From: Polyangiaceae bacterium
GTDB lineage: Bacteria > Myxococcota_A > Polyangia > Polyangiales > Polyangiaceae
Direction: 5' to 3'
DNA: 35,631 bases
NCBI GenBank assembly: GCA_025937785.1
Contig: JAICQQ010000072.1
Location: 1 to 35,631 of the forward strand
Part shown: positions 29,893 to 35,631 of the stretch, in pieces
Layout: every line of letters starts with the position of its first letter
How positions within the stretch are numbered: position 1 is the stretch's first letter
Translations under genes and position numbers: made by a program
The notes under the pieces: generated by a model
Seen by the model: only the letters and a program-made list of their open reading frames with translations
Told to the model about the DNA's origin: nothing
Databases searched by the model: none

Positions 29893-30998
29893 CGCTCTCG
29901 CGCTTTCTTTGCCCCAGCCGAGGGCGCTGGGAGCGCGCGCGCGTCGCGGGGCTCGATCACGCGCTGTCGCGCCATTTGGGTTCGTGCGAAACGTGCAGGG
30001 CCACATGGGAAGCGGACGCTTACCTCCGCGCACTCGCTGCGAAGATCCCCGTGCGCGAGCTGGCCCCGGACCGTTTGGTGGCGGGCAGAGAGGCGCTGCT
30101 TGCGCGTGCCCAGGCGGAGCGTGCCTGGGGCATGAGCGAGCCGACGACGATAGGACGAACGGGCCGGCGCTTCTGGGCACCCGCGGCGGCAGCCGCTGCG
30201 CTCGTCGCCTGCGGCCTCTGGCTCGGGGCCGCCCGCGTTCACGAGCCGGCACGATCGTCTCCCCTCGCAAGCAGCGCTGCCCGGGTCGAGGCGAAAGCGG
30301 GCGCGACCCGAGCCCAGTCGGCGTCGCAGGCCGCCTCGGACGCGAGCGCGAGCCCGCAGACCCTTGCTGGGGCGCGTAAAGCTGGCCGCGACGTGAGCTC
30401 CGAGCAAGAGCTCCCAGCCCCCCCAGGCCCAGCCCCAGCGACACGGGGCGCGTCGCCGGCTGCACTCCCGGGGAGGAGGTCGAGCGCTCCCGCAACGAGT
30501 GCTGCGAGGCTGAGTCCGTTGCCGGGCGCCTTGGGTGATGAGCCCAGAGCGGGCGGTGCGGTGGACAGCACGCTCACTCCTTCGCGCTCGCTCGGCACGG
30601 CCTCGGAAGCTGCCTTCCGCGAGGGCTGGGTGGCGCTACGCGCCGGCAAGCCCGCTTTGGCAGCTCACTGGTTCGCGAGCGTGGAAAGCGGCAGCACCGT
30701 GGCAGAGGACGCGCACTACTGGCAAGGTGTCTCGTTCGCGCGCGCAGGACGCCTGGAGCAGGCCGTCGTCGTGCTGGAGCGCTTTGCAGCGCGCTATCCA
30801 CGCTCGTTGCGCCGTTCGGAGGCCGCCCTGGTGCTCGGTTGGTTGCACTTGCAACGCCACGCGGAACAGCGCGCCGCGAGTTATTTCGCCGAGGCGATGC
30901 TCACCGACGACCCGGCGACGCGCCAAAAGGCCGCACAGGCACTCGCAGAGATCAACGGGCGCGCGCGCGTGGTGCCCAAGAATGCGGCCGCTCTTTGA
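29886..30998 (+). CDS. Anti-sigma factor with zinc-finger-like N-terminus and TPR domain
   Basis: A 370-residue protein. The N-terminal cytosolic part contains HLGSCETC (His30, Cys34, Cys37), the H-x3-C-x2-C pattern of zinc-binding anti-sigma domains. A single transmembrane helix lies near residues 96-118 (FWAPAAAAAALVACGLWLG). A ~120-residue Ala/Ser/Pro-rich spacer follows. The C-terminal periplasmic segment (about 250-350: FREGWVALRAGKPALAAHWF, HYWQGVSFARAGRLEQAVVV, EAALVLGWLHLQRHAEQRAA) is a tetratricopeptide array. It should hold the ECF factor at the membrane until a periplasmic signal or partner acts on the TPR. Start overlaps the sigma stop by 7 bp. Confidence 0.82.
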   Translation: MLTLSRFLCPSRGRWERARVAGLDHALSRHLGSCETCRATWEADAYLRALAAKIPVRELAPDRLVAGREALLARAQAERAWGMSEPTTIGRTGRRFWAPAAAAAALVACGLWLGAARVHEPARSSPLASSAARVEAKAGATRAQSASQAASDASASPQTLAGARKAGRDVSSEQELPAPPGPAPATRGASPAALPGRRSSAPATSAARLSPLPGALGDEPRAGGAVDSTLTPSRSLGTASEAAFREGWVALRAGKPALAAHWFASVESGSTVAEDAHYWQGVSFARAGRLEQAVVVLERFAARYPRSLRRSEAALVLGWLHLQRHAEQRAASYFAEAMLTDDPATRQKAAQALAEINGRARVVPKNAAAL

Positions 30999-31370
30999 CG
31001 CTCGGTCTTGCCTGTGTCGGAGCGCGCTGACGTGAGCAACCTGCGACCCACACGGAATTCACCAGCCATCGCTGACCATCACCGATCAATGGGAAGAAGG
31101 TCCGCTGAATCTCGAGTGAGATCCTCGTCAGCAGCGCGATCTACGGTCATCAGCTGCGCCCACGATGGGCGAGGCATCGACGATCTCGAGATCGCGGCCA
31201 AAGCGACGACAGCCCGCGGAGCGGTGCGGCATCCAAGCAATCCACTGTGTAGCCAGAGCATCTACTGTGTAGTAGCCAAGACAAGCCGCTGACGGAGATC
31301 TGTCGACGCCTGGCAGGTTGGCGGCTAAGCTCGTCCAGCGGAAGGGTGCAACGGTGTAAAGGGTGCAGGA
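30999..31370. other. Gene-free region
   Basis: About 370 bases without a supported gene. A direct repeat of ACTGTGTAG is seen at 31243-31275. Contains the promoter region of the LRR lipoprotein. No terminator after the anti-sigma gene could be identified with confidence. Confidence 0.45.
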
Positions 31371-32672
31371 ATGGCGGAGGTGACGAGCGTTTGGAGCGGT
31401 TTCATCGAGCTAAACGCGGGAAGTTCGACCGCCGGGGTCTCGAGGCTTCGAAGTCCTGAGCGGAGCCTGGCGAGGCTGGTGGCCTTGACGCTCGCGGTCG
31501 TGGTCGCGGGCTGTGGCGACGGGGGCGGTTCGGGTACTTCGGGGGCTGGTTCAGGCGGCACCCCGTCTGTCGGCACGACCAACGGCACCGGGCCGGGCAC
31601 GACTAGCTCCGGTGCAGCCAGCGGCACGGCGAACGGCTCGGGTGGGAGTACCGGGAGCACCGCCAGCACGGGGCAAGCCACCAACACCGCCGAAGGTGGA
31701 ACCACGAGCAACGGCGCGAGCACCACTGGGCAGCTTCCCGAGATCGACTGCAGCAACCCAATGTTCGTCGATGCGCACCTCGAGGAGGCGATTCAAAACG
31801 CGGCGGGCACCGAACCCTTCAGCGAGCTCACCCGCCTGACAGCGGAAGCCGAGGACGTCGTGAGTCTCTCGGGTATCGAGTGCTTGACGGGGCTGGTCCG
31901 GCTCGAGCTCAGGGGAAACGAGATCGACGATCTCAGGCCGCTGGCTGATCTCGAGCATCTCGAGGTACTCGACCTCGACCAGAATAAGATCACGGACGTG
32001 CGGCCCCTGGCAAACCTCACCAGGTTGACCGAGCTTTATCTCGATAGTAACTATGACCTCAGCGAGCTCTCGCCGCTCGGTGCTCTCGTGAACTTGCAAA
32101 TCCTAGGGATCAGCGACAGCGCGGTGGACGACCTCACGGCACTCGCTTCCCTGACCAGCCTCACCTACCTCGGTGCGGACGGCAGCGACGTAAGCGATGT
32201 GACTCCGCTCGTCGGCCTCCCAAACCTCGCGGAGCTCTGGCTCACCGCTACCCCGATCCCCGACCTCGAGGCAATCAGCCAAATCACAACCCTCCGCGAA
32301 CTCGGCGTTTCGTCTGTGAGGACGCTTACGGACATCAGCCCGCTGGCGAATCTGACGGAGCTCACCAACCTGAACATAGCCAACAATCAAATCAACGACA
32401 TAGGCGCGCTTGCCAGCCTCACCAAACTCGAGACTCTGGGCATAGGCCTGAACGAAATCAGCGATCTCTCACCGCTGGCCCAGCTACCCCTGCGCCTGCT
32501 CTACGCCGAACAGAACCAGATCACGGACATCACGCCGCTCGTGACGATCCCCACCTTCGTCGAGGGCTCCCCGCTGGACGTGCGCAGCAACCCACTCGAT
32601 TGCACGGCACAAGCCGAAAATCTCGCGGCGCTCGAAGGGCGCGGGGTCGACTTGCAGTCCGATTGCGATTGA
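31371..32672 (+). CDS. Internalin-type leucine-rich-repeat lipoprotein
   Basis: A 433-residue protein. A hydrophobic signal (LARLVALTLAVVVAGC) ends at Cys48; the 30 residues before it are unusually long for a lipoprotein signal, and the true start may be different, though no better start codon is visible. A Gly/Thr/Ser-rich tether (about 50-120) leads into 22-residue LRRs from about 165 to 415, each with the pattern L..L..L.L..N.I.D...L..L, for example LVRLELRGNEIDDLRPLADL, LEVLDLDQNKITDVRPLANL and LTNLNIANNQINDIGALASL. This is the bacterial internalin (LRR4/LRR22) type. A short Cys-containing C-terminal cap (NPLDCTAQ, QSDCD) follows. Likely extracellular and protein-binding; partner unknown. 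It is convergent with the GH8 gene. Confidence 0.85.
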   Translation: MAEVTSVWSGFIELNAGSSTAGVSRLRSPERSLARLVALTLAVVVAGCGDGGGSGTSGAGSGGTPSVGTTNGTGPGTTSSGAASGTANGSGGSTGSTASTGQATNTAEGGTTSNGASTTGQLPEIDCSNPMFVDAHLEEAIQNAAGTEPFSELTRLTAEAEDVVSLSGIECLTGLVRLELRGNEIDDLRPLADLEHLEVLDLDQNKITDVRPLANLTRLTELYLDSNYDLSELSPLGALVNLQILGISDSAVDDLTALASLTSLTYLGADGSDVSDVTPLVGLPNLAELWLTATPIPDLEAISQITTLRELGVSSVRTLTDISPLANLTELTNLNIANNQINDIGALASLTKLETLGIGLNEISDLSPLAQLPLRLLYAEQNQITDITPLVTIPTFVEGSPLDVRSNPLDCTAQAENLAALEGRGVDLQSDCD

Positions 32673-32779
32673 GGCCTCGGAAAGGCCCGCTGCCCCGCGC
32701 GCAAGTGCATGAGCCTGCTCTTCAGGGCATCCGCACCGAAGCACACGGAACTGGTATTCGCCTGACGCGGCGCGCGCCG

Positions 32780-34231
32780 CTAGTAGTACAACTTGAAGTT
32801 GCCGCTCACATGCAGCAACGACAGCATGTATAAAACCCCGTTCCAGTAATCGCGGCTCGGAACATTTGCCGACCAGAGCTTATCGACGAAGGCCTTGCCG
32901 TCAGCAGCAGGCAAACCAAAGCCCAGGGTGGCATTGCAGTACAATGATGGTGGACCCGCGTTCCTCTCGTGCGCGGCGAACATTGGCGCGTAGACTTCGG
33001 TTTGCCAGGGATCCGCGGCGAAGAAGTTGTGGTCCATCATGAGGTTCATGACGCAGCGGACCGAGTCAGAGTTGGCCGCTTGTGGGTTCGAGCCATCCCA
33101 TGACGACTGGTACGGACAGACCCCGTTCCCATCAACGCCAACGTGGAAGTACTCGCGACCATCCGTAATGGCAGTGTTCCAGAACTCGGAGTTGTCGGGG
33201 TCGAAACAAGCCCAGACCTGGTAGAAAGCGGGCAAGATGTACGACGGATCGGTGTTGTTGGAGTTTGAAACGAACTTCACGAGGTGCGGGTCCGTGTGAA
33301 AGTACTTGGTCCGGATAATGTCGAGGACCCATCGTGCCTCGTTGGCGTAGTCGAACTTCCCGGTATCGCCCCAACGATTGTGCGCAAAAATGAGCGCCGT
33401 CGCCATGTACTCCTCACCGTCCGGCGCGCCGCCGTTCGACAACTTGGAACCTGACGTCGTGCAGTGCCATGCGATCTCACCCGTGCAGACGTCGCCTGAA
33501 CAACCCTGGGCCATGTGATTTCTCACCCAGGTCCAGAGACGGTCGAACTCCGTTTGATGGTCGAGCTGCACGGCGGCCATCATGCCGTACGACATCCCTT
33601 CGCTGCGTACGTCCCCGCTCCAGATGTCTTCGACGTAAGACTCGTCCGAGCCGGGACCGTTGAAGTAGATGGTGCCCTGACTCGACGGATTGAAGAGCGA
33701 CGACCAGGCGTTGGCGACTTTGGCGTCCGACTCCTCCTGCGTATGTCCGGACAGCGTGACGAACAGGTTGGGGTAAGTGGTGGGCGCCGGGATGCAACCG
33801 TCTACGGGTGAACCGCCCCCTGTTCCACCGGTGGTTGCGCCACCTGCGGAAGTCTGACCTCCGCTTGCCTGTCCATCAGTGGTTGCTCCACCTGCGGAAG
33901 TCTCACCTCCGCTTGCCTGTCCACCAGTGGTTGCGCCGCCCATCGAAGAACTGCCGCCGGTTGCCTGCCCGCCCGCCGCGGAGCCGCCGACGGTAGATCC
34001 TCCGCCGGTAGTCTGCCCGCCCGTGGCCGGGCCACCCGTAACAGGCCCGCCGCCGCTGCCCGTCGTGGCCCCAGTGGTAGTGGTGGCAGTAGTGGCCCCA
34101 GTGACCGCTGCGCCGCCGGTGCCGGAAGCGCCACTCGTGGTCGTTGAGCCGCTCGCACCCGTGGTACCCGTTGGGCTTTCGCTGCATGCCACGACAAACA
34201 CCAGCGCAATGCCGAAATTACGAAGTCTCAT
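32780..34231 (-). CDS. Glycoside hydrolase family 8 lipoprotein (xylan-oligosaccharide type)
   Basis: A 483-residue enzyme. The lipobox VVAC (Cys16) follows the signal peptide; residues about 17-145 are a Gly/Thr/Ala tether with repeats. The catalytic domain starts at about 150: NPSSQGTIYF, YVEDIWSGDVRSEGMSYGMM with Glu211 as the expected acid residue, GAPDGEEYMATALIFAHNRWG (Asp271), SPTDPSYILPAFYQVWA-type aromatic substrate region and YWNGVLYMLSLLHVSGNF at the end. This pattern matches GH8, in particular the reducing-end-xylose releasing exo-oligoxylanase branch (DVRSEGMSYG, PDGEEYFA). It would act on xylo-oligosaccharides or related beta-1,4-glycans. The ATG 34231 is the only good start; RBS weak. 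Divergent from a CE1-type esterase. Confidence 0.85.
   Translation of the reverse strand: MRLRNFGIALVFVVACSESPTGTTGASGSTTTSGASGTGGAAVTGATTATTTTGATTGSGGGPVTGGPATGGQTTGGGSTVGGSAAGGQATGGSSSMGGATTGGQASGGETSAGGATTDGQASGGQTSAGGATTGGTGGGSPVDGCIPAPTTYPNLFVTLSGHTQEESDAKVANAWSSLFNPSSQGTIYFNGPGSDESYVEDIWSGDVRSEGMSYGMMAAVQLDHQTEFDRLWTWVRNHMAQGCSGDVCTGEIAWHCTTSGSKLSNGGAPDGEEYMATALIFAHNRWGDTGKFDYANEARWVLDIIRTKYFHTDPHLVKFVSNSNNTDPSYILPAFYQVWACFDPDNSEFWNTAITDGREYFHVGVDGNGVCPYQSSWDGSNPQAANSDSVRCVMNLMMDHNFFAADPWQTEVYAPMFAAHERNAGPPSLYCNATLGFGLPAADGKAFVDKLWSANVPSRDYWNGVLYMLSLLHVSGNFKLYY
33831..33945. repeat. 48-bp tandem repeat coding part of the GH8 tether
   Basis: Units at 33831-33878 and 33879-33926 differ by a few bases, and a third starts at 33927. 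On the minus strand they code GGQASGG-type repeats. The 48-bp length preserves the reading frame. Confidence 0.85.
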
Positions 34232-34767
34232 GATGGATAAATGCAGACCAGAAGTTAGTTGTAGGCTCGTGCCGAACCAGAGGTGCGAAACCGCCCCAGC
34301 AGTCTAGAACATTCGTGGCTCGGCGGACCTGTCGCGGAAACGATTCGAACGCCGCCAAGCGGATGGTTCGCCGGTCCAACACGTGCGGACCTTCTATGGA
34401 CGAGGCCCACCTCTAAAACTCCGCACTCCATGAAGCCACCAACTTTCCCGGTGTTTGCAAGAATATTCCCGCCTCTCTGGCAGTGGGCTTTTCACGGGGA
34501 TCCCCTCAGACGTGGCGCACGTTCCTTGCGAACCACACGTCAGCGCCCGCCTCGGCGACTTCGTTGTCGTCGTCTACACCATCACGTTCGAGCGCCTCTA
34601 CGTGTTCATCATCCTCGAGCACGAGCGTCGTTATTCCCCGTGAGCGGAAAAGTCCCTGCGCGGGGGAGAAGAAGGTTCCCTGTTCCGGAAGCGCTCATCC
34701 TGTCAAGTTCGGGTCTCGGCAGGACTCAAGTCGCCCCCACTGAGGGCCTTACCAGAGGTGATGGCAG
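34232..34767. other. Divergent intergenic region with an IS-transposase relic
   Basis: About 536 bases between the divergent GH8 and esterase genes. Apart from the relic at about 34490-34643 no gene is supported. It must contain both promoters, but I do not assign specific elements. Confidence 0.5.
34490..34643 (+). pseudogene. Frameshifted fragment of an IS-type integrase-core transposase
   Basis: One frame (about 34495-34545) reads SPQTWRTFLANHTSA; a second frame (about 34545-34643) reads RLGDFVVVVYTITFERLYVF then IILEHERRYSP and a stop. Family members carry QTWRTFLRNHA...ACDFF.V.T..FRRLYVFF.IEH..RR in one continuous frame, so this is a short piece of the rve integrase-core region with a frameshift between the two parts. 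Neither the N-terminus nor the later catalytic Glu region is present. No inverted repeats were identified around it. The assignment is by remembered family pattern and would need a search. Confidence 0.55.
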
Positions 34768-35631
34768 ATGGCGCGCGCACGACGATTCGAGCACTCCTTA
34801 CTTCTTACCCTCCTCGTAGCAGCGTGCAGCGGAGAAGACGCCACGCAGACGGACCCCATCAACCCCAGCGGCACAACCGCCACCGGGACCGCGTCCGTAA
34901 CTGGCGGGACGGGAACGGTCGGCGCAACGGGTACTGGGGGAAGCCCGATCGGTGGCACTCCCACGGGCGGCATGGCCACCACGGGCGGCATGACGACGGG
35001 CGGCATGACCACGGGCGGCATGACCACGGGCGGCATGACCACCGGCATGGCCACCACGGGCGGCATGGCTACCACCGGCGGCATGGCCACCACCGGCGGC
35101 ATGAGCACCGGCGGACAGCCAACGGGTGGCGTTGGCGCGGGCGGTACCACGGGAGGGACGGGCGGACAAACCACCGGCGGGACCTCGAGCGTGGGCGAAC
35201 CCGGCAACTACCCGATCGGCAATCCAGCGGTTCCGAGCGCCGCCTGTGGCACGCCGACGAGCCTGACCACCGGCGAGCGGATGATCAACAGCACGAACCA
35301 GAACCGCGTCTACTACCTCGACATCCCCGACAACTACGATCAAAACAAGCCGTACCGGCTGTTCTACATCTCTCATTGGATCGGCTCGCGCTACCAGGAC
35401 ATGGTCAGCAACAACTTCTACGGTCTCAAGACGATCGCAGAGGCCAACGGAGAGCCTGCCATCTTCATCGCGCCTAGCTCGGATGGGCAAACCTGGCAGG
35501 AAAAGGACCACGCCCTGTTCGACGATCTCCTGGCTTTCGCGAAGGAGAATCTGTGCTTCGACACCTCCCGTGTCTTTGCCACCGGATTCAGCTTCGGCGG
35601 AATGATTACGTACTCGCTGTCGACGAATCAC
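34768..35631 (+). CDS. CE1/PHB-depolymerase-like esterase lipoprotein, 3' partial
   Basis: At least 288 residues, open at the right edge. A signal peptide with lipobox VAAC (Cys20) precedes a Gly/Thr/Met-rich tether (about 25-145, repeats of GGMTT/GGMAT). The enzyme domain starts at about 155: RVYYLDIPDNYDQNKPYRLF, then FIAPSSDGQTW, and VFATGFSFGGMITYS with the nucleophile Ser275 in G-x-S-x-G. This is the layout of feruloyl/acetylxylan-esterase-like or PHB-depolymerase-like hydrolases (CE1). The catalytic Asp and His are beyond the window. ATG 34768 has AGAGGTGA upstream; a nearby ATG at 34758 is in another frame. Beside the divergent GH8 gene it suggests joint breakdown of substituted xylan. 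Confidence 0.85.
   Translation, partial: MARARRFEHSLLLTLLVAACSGEDATQTDPINPSGTTATGTASVTGGTGTVGATGTGGSPIGGTPTGGMATTGGMTTGGMTTGGMTTGGMTTGMATTGGMATTGGMATTGGMSTGGQPTGGVGAGGTTGGTGGQTTGGTSSVGEPGNYPIGNPAVPSAACGTPTSLTTGERMINSTNQNRVYYLDIPDNYDQNKPYRLFYISHWIGSRYQDMVSNNFYGLKTIAEANGEPAIFIAPSSDGQTWQEKDHALFDDLLAFAKENLCFDTSRVFATGFSFGGMITYSLSTNH
34970..35105. repeat. 15-bp tandem repeat coding the esterase tether
   Basis: About eight to nine copies of an ATGACCACGGGCGGC-type unit, with some copies GCC/ACC variants and one shortened, encode GGMTT/GGMAT repeats. Unit length of 15 bp preserves frame. Confidence 0.85.

Noticed and set aside
31243..31275. Attachment-site-like direct repeats ACTGTGTAG
   Set aside because: Nine-base repeats 20 bp apart with no integrase or tRNA nearby are too weak.
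34749..35207. Minus-strand Pro/Val/Met repeat protein
   Set aside because: Shadow of the esterase tether repeats on the other strand.

Overview
The window is GC-rich DNA that most resembles a myxobacterium of the Sorangium/Polyangiaceae type (Myxococcota). This is inferred from gene content, since no rRNA or marker gene is present. The signs are several lipoproteins with Gly/Ser/Thr-rich tethers, MopE-like acidic Cys motifs, a Ser/Thr kinase beside a PEGA-like periplasmic protein, an ECF sigma operon, a DUF1592/DUF1552 pair and a likely sigma-54 promoter. No tRNA, rRNA, CRISPR array or intact mobile element was seen.

Left part (1-4,300): gene debris comes first (a GC-rich tandem repeat, an HNH-endonuclease relic, a frameshifted Cys-rich protein). 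Minus-strand genes follow: a YjdF/DUF2238 membrane protein, an orphan N-terminal domain of GTP-type PEP carboxykinase, an excisionase-HTH/PTS-EIIA protein just upstream of it, and a methyltransferase.

Next (4,300-11,050): a CPA1 Na+/H+ antiporter, then a sigma-54-type promoter driving a small ORF, a cupin and a DUF488 gene. A DNA-repair block follows: a PolX whose palm has lost its catalytic Asp residues but whose PHP domain looks intact, translationally coupled to a stand-alone LigD-type polymerase domain, and convergent with an ATP-dependent DNA ligase. Together these form a split, Ku-less (in this window) NHEJ-like set.

Middle (11,200-21,700): a membrane sulfatase-superfamily protein with a MopE-like insert, two unrecognised small proteins, a MopE-like lipoprotein divergent from a PEGA-like secreted protein, a Ser/Thr kinase, and an overlapping DUF1592-DUF1552 operon whose products carry lipoprotein and Tat export signals.

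Right part (22,300-35,631): mostly secreted or cell-surface proteins. These are a 742-residue L-domain-like lipoprotein, a zinc metalloprotease next to a small secreted protein, a cytochrome-c/PHM-like copper monooxygenase with a putative outer-membrane protein, an ECF sigma factor with an overlapping anti-sigma/TPR gene, an internalin-type LRR lipoprotein, a GH8 glycosidase and a divergent CE1-type esterase cut by the window edge. The main lead is a bipartite box (GGCGAAGGA, 11-12 nt, CGGCAACCCT) found upstream of both the monooxygenase gene and the ECF sigma operon. It suggests that the sigma factor controls itself and the neighbouring copper-oxygenase unit.
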